Below, piece by piece: positions 28,701 to 35,338 of a DNA stretch of 45,226 bases. Position 1 is the first letter of the stretch. Each line of letters begins with the position of its first letter. Made by a program: the position numbers and the translations under genes. This DNA comes from Streptomyces sp. col6. GTDB lineage: Bacteria > Actinomycetota > Actinomycetes > Streptomycetales > Streptomycetaceae. The notes under the pieces are model-generated. The model did not search any database. It was not told where the DNA came from and worked only from the letters and a program-made list of their open reading frames with translations. The stretch lies in contig NZ_RDBL01000027.1 in NCBI RefSeq assembly GCF_008042035.1, forward strand, positions 56,091 through 101,316, written 5' to 3'.

Positions 28701-29189
28701 TCGACCGAGACCTGGAACGACTTGCTCAACGAGTGGCTTAACGGGAAGGGGGGAGTTCGTACTTTTGGTGCGGGGAGTCTCCTTACCCAGCGTTTGGCCG
28801 TAAATAAGTACTCAACGGAATTGCTCGCCGAGCTTCAGAAGGAGATTTCCGGTGCCGGTTATGACGTCAACCTTTCTGATCCGAACACCAAGCTGGGCAA
28901 TGTATCGAAGCGCACGGATCCAAAGTTGAATTTTTTCCGAGATGTGGCAGGAATGCTCACAGATGGGAAACGTGGCTCCGGGACACCAGAGGCTTTCTTT
29001 GGGTCTTATGACCAGCTTCACCAGGTAATCAATGTAGATAAGCGAAATAAGAGCTTCACGGTTGCCTTCGCTGCGTACAATGGAACAGGCATGGGTTCTT
29101 TGACACACTTCTGGCCTGATGTTGCGCAGGGTCGTCAGATGGGTACGCTGCATCAAACATATTACTGGACTGTTACGGTGACCCAGTAA
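22731..29189 (+). CDS. RHS-repeat polymorphic toxin, secreted, with a novel-looking C-terminal tip
   Basis: 2152 residues from ATG 22731 (a GTG at 22710 is possible). Residues 1-45 are a signal peptide. About 260-700 are SpvB/TcaC-like (SGDFTWSYDFQTPEVPGGLK, VGLSYSSGAIDGRT, VVDTHGNAITFHYG). About 1100-1800 carry many YD/RHS repeats (YAHDALGRTTKIWAPD, YTYDQLGRKISTTDPD, YLYDASGNRLIGRTPT). The RHS core is LGAREYDADLGRFISVDPV and ends at DPSGL (from residue 1874), the usual border of the cocoon. The last 274 residues (28365-29189) are the variable toxin tip: a Gly/Ser linker, four Cys (1926, 1930, 1969, 1983), a helical part (LAKLMKKEQGSLYRSLAKEL) and a beta-looking end with AAYNGTGMGSLTHFWPDV. 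Base composition drops sharply in the tip. Family known; tip activity unknown. Confidence 0.92.
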   Translation: MDTSRMKASPGARLLRRTSLVLSTVLIGSLLQGVATPVAAAAPGLPGLPASEKPVAGTKDTKVKPRAQHNGSRVPAVTPHSTLPKATEVTTSLPAQGAKGAKRFASPKGQPIGVARATRGAAGKNTAKGSAASESPALDGVTSRVFDAKRAKRAGVKGLLFTLAPKAVDSSATGKAPVDVSVDYSSFAQSFGGSYASRMQLVQLPACALTTPDQDKCRKAQPITAVNNTDQQTLTAGAVSLQAGAPTVLAATAAPEGDKGDYKATSLSPSSTWTTNLNSGDFTWSYDFQTPEVPGGLKPSVGLSYSSGAIDGRTGGTNNQGSWVGDGFDLWPGSIERRYKPCADDGVKNADGNKPGDLCWAYDNAYISFNGASGELVQTGIDTFKLKNDDGTKIARGYNTELANGDNDGEYWRVTTPDGTRYYFGYNRPSGWKEGNESTDSVWTAPVYGNDSGEKCHGATFAESWCQQGWRWNLDVVVDTHGNAITFHYGKENNSYGRNLKADDDTSYVRGGYLDKINYGLRTSDYYAKPLAQVAFSNKERCLPQTGVTCAPDTIDSKSAYWYDTPWDLNCKAGTSCDNGRLSPSFWTRKRLTGITTQVLNTAGTYDKVDSWKLDHRWGTADTDYQLLLDSIQHTGESTSPSITLPKTTLDYTQLQNRLDKTGDGYAPFIKARLSSVADESGGQVEANFSAPVCNWSELPTPETNTTRCFPQYIGGDSTADADLQWFNKYVAQSVTKTDRTGKSPDQVTLYDYIGDAAWHYDDDDGLTKEKDKTWSQWRGYQHVRVRTGGQGGATEMKTQQDSYFLRGMNGDRLNAAGGTKPVSVTLDEDEGEPITDADAVPGFGYKTVTFDKPGSEGKALSKTISRPWYSQTGKKVRDWGTVTSNFTGTSSSKTWTSLDGGAGTKWRTTATATKHDTIAGRIIEANDYGDDTTSTDNTCTRTTYAGDANTAILSMPARVETVAKACDAAVDKTKDVISDVRSVYDGGAYGAAATKGDVTATATLKSHDGTKATYLEAGATFDSYGRQLTATDLTANVTVTNDGTPVRSTRTDGRTTTTAYMPSTGFATQTKVTTPPAKASDATTSQVTTTDLDPARGIVAKQTDTNNNVTEYAHDALGRTTKIWAPDRHNTQTPTQEYVYTIDENKPVVIATKSLNNTGGQITSYQLLDGFLRERQTQAPGPDDGSIISDTFYDERGLAAKTFAPYYVTDAPSTQLFKPENALSVETQTRVTFDGMNRAVQTQQMAGNGDGGQILSTTKTIYGGDRTTTIPPVGGTATTVLSDARGNTTELRQLHSRSADAAYDTTTYHYTPRNELDKVTDPAGNHWTYTYDQLGRKISTTDPDQGTTDTTYDDRGQRTFVKGSRTDVPGLAYLYDDLGRQTEVREKSATGTLRTKQVYDTITGAKGQLAESTRYVNGQAYTSKVTAYDRLYRPIRTAVVIPAAEGALQGTYQTGTTFHTSGLTETESYSAAGSLPGGSANYTYDNATLRPATVYGEGMTSSVSYSLTGKPLQYQMSLTDGGKTTQVTNTYEWGTQRLATTRVDRQDQPGVDRYATYHYDEASNVRSISDTSRTGTDNQCFTYDYLGRLTEAWAQPTTTCAAAAAASQVGGPAPYWRSFTYDKSGNRATQTRHDVTGDTAKDLKDTYSYPTPGTAQAHSLSSRTTTGSAVSTTDTYTYDSSGNTITRPGQSLTWDAEGHLASVTKSGKTTSYLYDASGNRLIGRTPTETTLYLGNTEVTLPAGATKAKATRYFDLGGGQMAIRSDDGTFAFTIADQHGTGELSIQAANLATTQRRTLPFGGERGESPTTWSGTKGFVGGTDDTKTTGLTHLGAREYDADLGRFISVDPVLDLTDSQQMNGYTYSNNSPTTYSDPSGLMRILPYEGSMNSGGGTSPKGETSGGSGGSDGGSSLDVSGTTSSESGGCDKACQDALSGLAKLMKKEQGSLYRSLAKELRSYVLTVAGNSKCVEGARVSSGVAAGCADVAKIGSTETWNDLLNEWLNGKGGVRTFGAGSLLTQRLAVNKYSTELLAELQKEISGAGYDVNLSDPNTKLGNVSKRTDPKLNFFRDVAGMLTDGKRGSGTPEAFFGSYDQLHQVINVDKRNKSFTVAFAAYNGTGMGSLTHFWPDVAQGRQMGTLHQTYYWTVTVTQ

Positions 29190-29190
29190 G

Positions 29191-29868
29191 ATGATGGTGA
29201 AGCGTATCGCGTTTCTTCGAGCCTTCCGCATGAGCGCCATGCTGGTGCTCCTGTTGGGATTCCTGGCTTCCATCTCTTCTGTCTTCCCTCAAGAAGTCGG
29301 AATGTCTGAGCTGTCTCGTGACTTTCGCGACGGGCGAGCGACGTCGATGCATGTGATCTATGTGTCCCCCAAAGAAGTGACGGCACGATGGTCCACAGGA
29401 CTGCTGGGCGAAAAGGAACTCAGTCACCGGTTCGACGGGCTGGGTGATGAGCAGGATTTCGTGGACTTGGTACGGTCGTCCCTCGACAGCACTGGGAAAC
29501 GTATCTCCTTCGACTCGTCCGATCCACTGTCCCACCTCGGCGGTCTCTCCATGTTCATTCCCGTGCTCTACTGGCGGTTGATCGAACCGATGTGGCTCAA
29601 GTGGGCGGTCCTGGCAACGTTTCTTGCTGTGATCACGGACATTTGCGTGCGGCGTTCCCTACGAGCTGTAAGCGCTGGCCACTGGCTTGGTGTGGGTGTG
29701 CTTCTCGGCGTGGGGGTACTGGCCTACCTGTGGTCTGAGCCGTCCTCGCTGTTGCGGAGGGATGGGGTGTATGTGGGCCGCATCTCCGGCGGGGGCGTCA
29801 TTGGGCGAACACTCGGCTGGTCCGGGGGCTTCGCACTCCTGGCGCTCGCCGCGCTGGCGCTGCGTTGA
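29191..29868 (+). CDS. Four-helix membrane protein, candidate immunity protein for the RHS toxin
   Basis: 225 residues; its ATG lies one base after the toxin stop, so translation is probably coupled. Predicted membrane segments: about 8-32 (AMLVLLLGFLASISSVF), 132-150 (WAVLATFLAVITDICV), 163-180 (GVGVLLGVGVLAYLW) and 208-224 (GFALLALAALAL). The 100 residues between the first two would face outward and contain MHVIYVSPKEVTARWSTGLL. I recognise no family. Position directly behind a polymorphic toxin tip and shared lower-GC character in its first part point to immunity. A membrane immunity protein would fit a toxin that acts on the envelope. Both are inference. Confidence 0.75.
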   Translation: MMVKRIAFLRAFRMSAMLVLLLGFLASISSVFPQEVGMSELSRDFRDGRATSMHVIYVSPKEVTARWSTGLLGEKELSHRFDGLGDEQDFVDLVRSSLDSTGKRISFDSSDPLSHLGGLSMFIPVLYWRLIEPMWLKWAVLATFLAVITDICVRRSLRAVSAGHWLGVGVLLGVGVLAYLWSEPSSLLRRDGVYVGRISGGGVIGRTLGWSGGFALLALAALALR

Positions 29869-29917
29869 CCTCGATTCGGCAGTGGTGATCGCTGCCAGTT
29901 GAGTCGGCGAACTGGTG

Positions 29918-29966
29918 ACGGTACCCGCGCTTCCCTCCAACCAGATTGAAGGGAGGCGCGGACCGT
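29918..29966. terminator. Long imperfect hairpin after the candidate immunity gene
   Basis: ACGGT (29918) pairs with ACCGT (to 29966). Inside, GCGCTTCCCTCCAA pairs with TTGAAGGGAGGCGC with two G-U wobbles and a 5-base loop. It is the first of two hairpins in tandem. Confidence 0.55.
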
Positions 29967-29972
29967 GAGCCC

Positions 29973-30008
29973 GCGGGATTCCCCGGCCACGGGGCCGGGG
30001 AATCCCGC
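29973..30008. terminator. Perfect 16-bp hairpin terminator of the toxin/immunity unit
   Basis: GCGGGATTCCCCGGCC pairs perfectly with GGCCGGGGAATCCCGC around a 4-base loop. It stands 105 bases after the immunity stop and could work in both directions. Confidence 0.8.
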
Positions 30009-30149
30009 ATGGCACCTTCCTACTGGTGAGTCGCAGTGTCGATGAACGCCACGACCAGCCTCAGAGTGCGGAGCCCATATGTGCTTGGTCAAGGTCCGCG
30101 GCCAGTAGGTTCGTACGGCCAAGGGCGGACCGAGCCACAGGGGTGTGCA

Positions 30150-30434
30150 ATGAGTGGCAGTCAGGTGATGATCAAGATCGCGAATGACGAGGCATTGGAG
30201 CTGTTGCACTGGCTGGAGAAGCTGCAGATGACGACGGATCATCAAACGAGTCGTATCAACCGGCGTGGGTGCCAGCGACACTGCATTAAGGAACGAAGCG
30301 GAGGGCGGATTCCCGTAGCCGGCCCTGCCAAGCCTAAGAGCTGTCCCGTAACTGGCGGTGTCCCGTTCTCAGTGAGATCCAGTCGATGCCGTGGAGAACG
30401 AGCAGCGCTGAGCGACGAAACCAGTTCGACGTAG
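30150..30434 (+). CDS. Small hypothetical protein, probably with a degraded C-terminus
   Basis: Frame from ATG 30150 with CAGGGGTG upstream gives MSGSQVMIKIANDEALELLH and WLEKLQ, a short helical start that resembles small hypothetical proteins found next to polymorphic toxin loci. After about 35 residues the composition becomes basic and irregular and crosses what may be an IS end near 30342, so the native end is probably lost. Low certainty that it is expressed. Confidence 0.35.
   Translation: MSGSQVMIKIANDEALELLHWLEKLQMTTDHQTSRINRRGCQRHCIKERSGGRIPVAGPAKPKSCPVTGGVPFSVRSSRCRGERAALSDETSST
30342..30351. repeat. Possible IS end, inverted copy at 31907-31916
   Basis: TGTCCCGTAA here is matched by TTACGGGACA at 31907-31916 next to the right end of the IS5-type element. 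The two bracket the DUF6584 gene and the transposase. TGTCCCGTAA-like ends are common in Streptomyces IS5 elements. Confidence 0.35.
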
Positions 30435-30461
30435 GTCAGTGCGGTGCATGATCATGCGTGC

Positions 30462-30989
30462 ATGCCCCTGACAGAGACACTCGCCCGAGTCGATGCAGAC
30501 CTGGTCGCCGGCCGGGTTCCCGTCGCGCGCCAGCGCCTGCGTGGTCTCATCTCGTCCTTCCCGCATGACCTGACGCTTCGCCGTCGACTGGCCGAGGTGT
30601 ACCGGCTCTACGGAGACGCCGCCGAGGCCGGACGCTGGATGTACCTCGAAGAGGACCGGAATATCGACGAGACCGCCGCCTTCGAGACTCGATACGGCTC
30701 TCCCGGGTGGCGGATGAAGTACCTCGCTTGGCACGGCCCTGAGGTGAGGGCCGGCACCACCTTCGCAGAGGGACAGTTGGTCGCAGTGCGGACCGCCTGC
30801 GCTGAAAAGCTGGGGCACCCCGTCGACTGGGATGACCCCGCCTCCTACCGGGGCGACCTGAAAGGGGAGAGTGAGGCGCCCTCCGAGGCATGGACGGTCG
30901 GCGGTGCGCTGGCAGGCGTCGGCTGCCTGGTGGCGGCCCTTGTGTTCCTCGCGATCTGGGTGAATGGACTCGTTGCCCTCTTCGGCTGA
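30462..30989 (+). CDS. DUF6584-family protein with C-terminal membrane anchor
   Basis: 175 residues from ATG 30462; an ATG at 30444 lies upstream and neither has a clear ribosome site. The N-terminal 70 residues are TPR-like (LARVDADLVAGRVPVARQRL, DLTLRRRLAEVYRLYGDAAE) and continue AGRWMYLEED, the pattern of the DUF6584 family. The C-terminus has one hydrophobic segment (GALAGVGCLVAALVFLAIWV). The function is unknown. Relatives occur near toxin loci, and it lies 590 bases after the RHS immunity gene, so it may be an accessory or additional immunity gene. That is a guess from context. Confidence 0.75.
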   Translation: MPLTETLARVDADLVAGRVPVARQRLRGLISSFPHDLTLRRRLAEVYRLYGDAAEAGRWMYLEEDRNIDETAAFETRYGSPGWRMKYLAWHGPEVRAGTTFAEGQLVAVRTACAEKLGHPVDWDDPASYRGDLKGESEAPSEAWTVGGALAGVGCLVAALVFLAIWVNGLVALFG

Positions 30990-31091
30990 CTCAGGTTTCC
31001 GCGTCCTGCGAGGGGCGCCGCTCAGGGTTCGGCGGGGCCGTCCAGAACTACGGCGCAAGGGAGGCCCGGTGCCGAGTGACATGATCTTTAG

Positions 31092-31856
31092 GTGTCTGGT
31101 GTGATCACGGCTTCGGAGTCGTCCTGGATAGCCCCGTTTGCTGGGCTGAGCCCTCGCCTGTTCGGGAAGCTGGTGACGGTGCTGCGGCGTCAGGGTGCGG
31201 ATGCGGTCCGCAAGGGCTGGCCATGGGGCTTGCCGCTGGAGGACCGGGCACTGCCGGTTGCGGCTTACTGGCAAACGAACCTGACCCTGCGTCAACTCGC
31301 ACCGCGGTTCGGGGTGTCCAAGTCAGCGGCGGACCGGATCATCGACCACCTCGGGCCGATGCTCGCCCTCCAGCCCCGGAAGCGGTTTGCGAAGGACACC
31401 GTGCTCATCGTGGACGGCACCCTAATTCCCACCCGTGACCACACCATCTCAGAACATTCGAAGAACTACCGGTACTCCACCAACCACCAGGTCGTCATCG
31501 ACGCCGACACCCGCCTCGTCGTGGCGGTCGTCAGGTCCCTGCCCGGCAACCGCAACGACTGCAAGGCGTGGGAGGAATCCGGCGCGAAGGCAGCCGTCGG
31601 CAAGACGATGACCATCGCCGACGGTGGCTATCCGGGCACCGGACTCGTGATGCCCCACCGGCGCCGCAAGGGCGAGGAGCTGCCCGGCTGAAAGCAGGCC
31701 CACAACAAGTCTCACAAGCAGGTCCGCGCCCGCGTCGAGCACGTCTTCGCCCGCATGAAGGCCTGGAAGATCCTCCGCGACTGCCGCCTCAAAGGCAACG
31801 GCGTCCACGCCATGCTCGGCATCGCCCGGATGCACAACCTCGCCCTCGCCGGATAG
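31092..31856 (+). pseudogene. IS5-family transposase, full length apart from one in-frame stop
   Basis: 254 codons from GTG 31092 to TAG at 31854. The frame is continuous except for TGA at 31689-31691 inside EELPG-stop-KQAHNKSHKQ, where relatives have Trp. HTH: WQTNLTLRQLAPRFGVSKSA. Catalytic motifs: IVDGTLIPTRDH (first Asp), TIADGGYPGTG (second Asp) and ARVEHVFARMKAWK (Glu). This is the youngest-looking IS in the window: one base change would restore it. It lies directly against the chimeric ferric-reductase/NlpC ORF. Confidence 0.9.
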
Positions 31857-31927
31857 CCCACCCGCTGAACAGCAGCCCACCATGCCCGAAGCCACTCAGG
31901 GATGATTTACGGGACAACGCTTAATCG

Positions 31928-32205
31928 TCATAGGATCCGCCGCGCGTCCCAGTCGTACTTTTCCCAGTACCCGGCCAAGGACGTGGTCGCGACGGTCTTG
32001 CCGGGCCTAGGTGCGTGGATCATGGTGTTGTTGCCGACATAGAGGCCGACGTGTCCCCAGTTCCCGTCGTTGTTGATCACGATGAGGTCGCCGGGCTTCA
32101 TGCCGCCTCGTTCGACGTGGGTTCCGGAGTGCCGCATCTGCTGGGAAGTGCGGGGGAGGTGATGCCGGCGCCCTTGTGGAAGGCGTAGAGCATGAGGCCG
32201 GGTCA
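31928..32205 (-). pseudogene. C-terminal relic of a secreted NlpC/P60 endopeptidase
   Basis: Upstream of MKPGDL the NlpC sequence continues in another frame as GLMLYAFHKGAGITSPALP, which is the helix just after the catalytic Cys region. A frameshift near 32145 separates it from the WGHVGLYVG part that holds the catalytic His. The Cys motif and the whole N-terminus are missing. Confidence 0.7.
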
Positions 32206-32959
32206 ACGGCACGTGGGAGCGGGTCTTCACTACGCGGTGGACGGCGGCTACGCGGAGGCGATGGCGGAAGCCGCGCTTCACGGGGACGGCGAACCGGTAC
32301 CAGGCCACCAGCGCGGCCACACCGAGATAAAGGCCGTACCAGGCGATTTGGGCCGGAGGATTCCCGACGAAGTCCGCTCCGTCCGAGAGCTGGTGGCCGA
32401 AGGCGAGGAAGACCGCCAAGTAGGTCGCGAAGTGCAGGTAATGCCACGTCTCGTAACTCATGCGCCGCCGGGCGGCACGGGCCGAGAAGACCGCGGTCGC
32501 CAGGAAGACCAGAAAGCCCAGTGAGCCCTTGAGCAGGTCGGGGTAGTGGAGGACGAGCGTGGAGGTCTGACTGACCACATCGGTGTGCGCGGCCAACGCG
32601 TATCCCCAGATGATGAGCAGGGTGTGCGCGAGGATCAGTGAGATCGTCCAGCGTCCTCCCAGGGCGTGCCAGCGGGCGAGCCGGTCGGTCCCGATGCGGT
32701 GATCGAGGAGCGGCACCCGGGCCATCAGGAGCAGCAGGACCGCGCAGGCATAACCGGCCAGCAGTCCCGTGATGCGTCCGGCGCCGGTGAGCCAGCCCGC
32801 GGTGCCTGCCACCGAGGCCGTGTTGGTCCACCACAGGGCCAGGACCCCGGCGGCGCCGGACCAGATGCCCAGCTGGACGAGAAAGGGGACGGCGGGCCGA
32901 CCCGCAAGGCGATGGCGTTCGGGCCGTCGGGCCGGTGCGACGGTCTGCGTGGTGGACAT
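31928..32959 (-). CDS. Chimeric ORF: ferric-reductase-like membrane domain joined to an NlpC/P60 tail
   Basis: 343 residues from ATG 32959 with GGAGGAG four bases upstream. Residues about 22-240 are a ferric-reductase-like heme membrane domain: five to six helices, with His ligands in RWHALGGRWTISLILAHTLL and ETWHYLHFATYLAVFLAFGH. A flavin/NAD reductase domain should begin at RVAAVHR. Instead the frame passes through junk and enters MKPGDLIVINNDGNWGHVGL, YVGNNTMIHAPRPGKTV and AGYWEKYDWDARRIL, the end of an NlpC/P60 peptidoglycan hydrolase. The fusion is physically open but probably a deletion scar. Divergent from the two-component system, with which it shares an operator region. Confidence 0.75.
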   Translation of the reverse strand: MSTTQTVAPARRPERHRLAGRPAVPFLVQLGIWSGAAGVLALWWTNTASVAGTAGWLTGAGRITGLLAGYACAVLLLLMARVPLLDHRIGTDRLARWHALGGRWTISLILAHTLLIIWGYALAAHTDVVSQTSTLVLHYPDLLKGSLGFLVFLATAVFSARAARRRMSYETWHYLHFATYLAVFLAFGHQLSDGADFVGNPPAQIAWYGLYLGVAALVAWYRFAVPVKRGFRHRLRVAAVHRVVKTRSHVPLTRPHALRLPQGRRHHLPRTSQQMRHSGTHVERGGMKPGDLIVINNDGNWGHVGLYVGNNTMIHAPRPGKTVATTSLAGYWEKYDWDARRIL

Positions 32960-33020
32960 GGACTCCTCCGAAGGGGCCGGCCAACTACGGCCGTCTGGGT
33001 GGCCCAGCCTCACAAGCGAT

Positions 33021-33088
33021 CCTCTGAGGGGCCTCTGAATCGGCTGCCGAGGCCCATGTGCGAGGACGATTCAGAGGAAACTCAGAGG
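33021..33088. promoter_or_regulatory. Paired repeat operator between the ferric-reductase-like gene and the two-component system
   Basis: Left block: CCTCTGAG-GGG-CCTCTGAATC (33021-33041). Right block, inverted: GATTCAGAGG-AAA-CTCAGAGG (33068-33088). Outside the three spacer bases the two blocks are exact reverse complements. Each block has two half-sites 11 bp apart, the spacing used by OmpR-type regulators. One block faces each divergent gene, so the response regulator probably controls both. Confidence 0.8.
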
Positions 33089-33132
33089 CTGGCCTCACGC
33101 CGCCTCCGCCGATACCCAGGGACGCTGGAGAC

Positions 33133-33870
33133 ATGAGGGAAGCGACAGGTGCGACACCCCGGCTCCATCGGCCCGGCGGGGGACCGCTGCGCATTCTGGT
33201 CGTGGATGACGAACCCGACGTGACCGAAGTCCTCTCAAGAGCCCTGGCAGCCGAGGGATGGGAGGTGCAGACAGCTGCCGACGGCGCCACCGCCCTGGCG
33301 ACCGCCGCCGCCTTCCGTCCTGATGCGGTGGTCCTGGACAGGATGCTGCCCGACATCGAAGGGCTGCAGGTCCTGCGCTCCCTGAGACAGACGGATCCCG
33401 GCCTGTGCGTGCTGATTCTGACCGCCCGCGACGAAGTCGACGATCGGATCGCCGGGATCACCGCCGGGGGCGACGACTACGTCACCAAGCCGTACAGCCT
33501 GGAGGAGGTACTGGCCCGCCTCCGCGGCCTGCTGCGCCGGGCAGGCATGTCGGCGGAGCCCGGAACGCACCGGCTTGCGGTGGGGGACTTGTCCATGGAC
33601 GAGGAAGCCAGAGAGGTCAGACGCGGCGGCGTCACCCTCGACCTGACCCGGACCGAATTCGAGCTGCTGCGCTTCCTCATGCGCAATCCTAGGCGAGTGC
33701 TCTCCAAGGAACAGATCCTCGACCGCGTCTGGTCCTACGATTTCGGCGGGCGGGCCCACATCGTGGAGTTGTACATCAGCTACCTGCGCAAGAAGATCGA
33801 CGCGGGCCGGTCCCCGATGATCCACACGGTGCGCGGTGTCGGCTACGTCCTCAAGCCGGAAGCGTCTTGA
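33133..33870 (+). CDS. OmpR-family response regulator
   Basis: 245 residues from ATG 33133, with GGAG upstream. The receiver domain has acidic pocket VVDDEPD, phosphorylation site Asp69 in VVLDRMLPD, the switch Thr in LILTARD and Lys in YVTKPYSLEE. The C-terminal winged helix (about 150-245) has TRTEFELLRFLMRNPRRVLS, HIVELYISYLRKKID and HTVRGVGYVLKP. The next gene starts inside its stop codon (TTGA), so the kinase is its partner. The inverted 11-bp-spaced repeats upstream suggest autoregulation. Similar systems beside ferric-reductase-like genes occur in Streptomyces; the signal is unknown. Confidence 0.95.
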   Translation: MREATGATPRLHRPGGGPLRILVVDDEPDVTEVLSRALAAEGWEVQTAADGATALATAAAFRPDAVVLDRMLPDIEGLQVLRSLRQTDPGLCVLILTARDEVDDRIAGITAGGDDYVTKPYSLEEVLARLRGLLRRAGMSAEPGTHRLAVGDLSMDEEAREVRRGGVTLDLTRTEFELLRFLMRNPRRVLSKEQILDRVWSYDFGGRAHIVELYISYLRKKIDAGRSPMIHTVRGVGYVLKPEAS

Positions 33871-35291
33871 GGCAGATCCTGCCGCGAACGCTGCGCGGCC
33901 AGCTGACCCTGGGAATGGTCTCGCTGCTCACCTTCGCCTGTCTCGCGGTCGGGATCACCACGGTGCTCGCCCTGCGCGGCTTCCTGATGGGACGTCTTGA
34001 CGAGCAGTTGTACGCGTCCGGCGGCCGGTTCGCCGCCAGCCTTGAGTACGAGAGCGAGCCCGACGCCGACAACCGGTCGGACACCCGGGGCCAGGCGGAA
34101 GGAACCCTCGGGGCCCGGGTCATGGACGGCAGGGTCACCGAGGCGGCAGTCGTCGACGACGACACAGACCGGCCACTGCCGCTGACGAGCGAGGACCGCG
34201 GTGCGCTCCTCGGTGTCCCCCCGGACCGCCACGGACACACCCTCCGCCTCTCCGCCCTCGGGAAATACCGGGTCACCGCCGTCCGGGGGGACGACAACGA
34301 CATCCTGATCACCGGACTTCCGCTGCGTCCGGTGGAAGAGACGGTGCACCGGCTCGTAGCGGTCGAAGCGGCTCTGTTCGCCGCCGCGATCGTCTCCACC
34401 GGCACCGTCGGCGGACTGTGGGTGCGGGCCTCGCTGCGCCCGCTCCGGCGCGTCGGTGCACGCGCCTCCGAGGTGGCGGATCTGCCCCTGGCTACAGGCG
34501 AGGTGTCGATGCCGGGCCCCCTGCCCGACGCCGATCCCCGGACCGAGGTCGGAGGGCTGGGCGCGGCCATCAACAGGATGCTCGGCCACGTCGAGGACGC
34601 GTTGGTCCGTCGCCAGGCCAGTGAGGAGAGGCTCCGTCACTTCGCGGCCGACGCCAGTCACGAACTGCGCACCCCTGTCGCCAACATCCGTGGCCACGCC
34701 GAACTCGCGCTGCGCCACCGCGGGCCCGTGCCCGGCGACGTACGACGCTCACTGGAACGCATCGCCGGCGAGACACAGCGCATGACACGACTGGTCGACG
34801 ATCTCCTCCTGCTCGCCCGCCTGGATGCCGGACGTCCGCTCGAACACCAGCCCGTCGATCTGACCCTGCTCATCCTGAACGCCACGGAGGACGCCCGCGC
34901 GGCGAGCCCGGACCACCACTGGCGTCTCGACCTTCCCGACGCGCCGGTGGTCATCCACGGAGACGCCCACCGGCTCCAGCAGGCCATCGGGAATCTCATG
35001 GCCAACATCCGAACGCACACACCCGCTGGCACTGAGGTGTCGCTCACGCTCGCCACCTCCGCGGCCGGCGTCGAGGTCAGTGTCAGCGACAACGGACCGG
35101 GTATCCCCGAGGAGCTCCTGCCGGAGGTGTTCGGCCGCTTCGTCCGCGGCGACCAGGGCCGCTCGCGCAGCACGGGCGGCACGGGGCTCGGACTCGCCAT
35201 CGTCCACGCCGTGATCACGGCCCACGGAGGAACCGTGCGCGTCGTCAGCCGGCCCGGACGCACCACCTTCCGCTTCATGCTGCCGGGCTGA
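33867..35291 (+). CDS. Sensor histidine kinase, partner of the OmpR-type regulator
   Basis: 474 residues from a TTG overlapping the regulator's stop. Membrane segments at about 13-36 and 158-180 flank an extracytoplasmic sensor of about 120 residues rich in Asp and Arg (EYESEPDADNRSDTRGQAEG). HAMP region, then the H-box ADASHELRTPVANIRGHAEL with His265, N-box NLMANIRTH, G1 DNGPGIPEELLPEVFGRF and G2 GGTGLGLAIVHAVITAHGG. The N-box has the unusual NLMANIRTHTP in place of NLLDNARRHTP-like forms, with the key second Asn kept. It should autophosphorylate and pass the phosphate to Asp69 of the regulator. Confidence 0.95.
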   Translation: MRQILPRTLRGQLTLGMVSLLTFACLAVGITTVLALRGFLMGRLDEQLYASGGRFAASLEYESEPDADNRSDTRGQAEGTLGARVMDGRVTEAAVVDDDTDRPLPLTSEDRGALLGVPPDRHGHTLRLSALGKYRVTAVRGDDNDILITGLPLRPVEETVHRLVAVEAALFAAAIVSTGTVGGLWVRASLRPLRRVGARASEVADLPLATGEVSMPGPLPDADPRTEVGGLGAAINRMLGHVEDALVRRQASEERLRHFAADASHELRTPVANIRGHAELALRHRGPVPGDVRRSLERIAGETQRMTRLVDDLLLLARLDAGRPLEHQPVDLTLLILNATEDARAASPDHHWRLDLPDAPVVIHGDAHRLQQAIGNLMANIRTHTPAGTEVSLTLATSAAGVEVSVSDNGPGIPEELLPEVFGRFVRGDQGRSRSTGGTGLGLAIVHAVITAHGGTVRVVSRPGRTTFRFMLPG

Positions 35292-35338
35292 GCCGCCCGG
35301 GGAAGAAAGCGGCATACAGGTCCGATCTCTTCCGCCCG

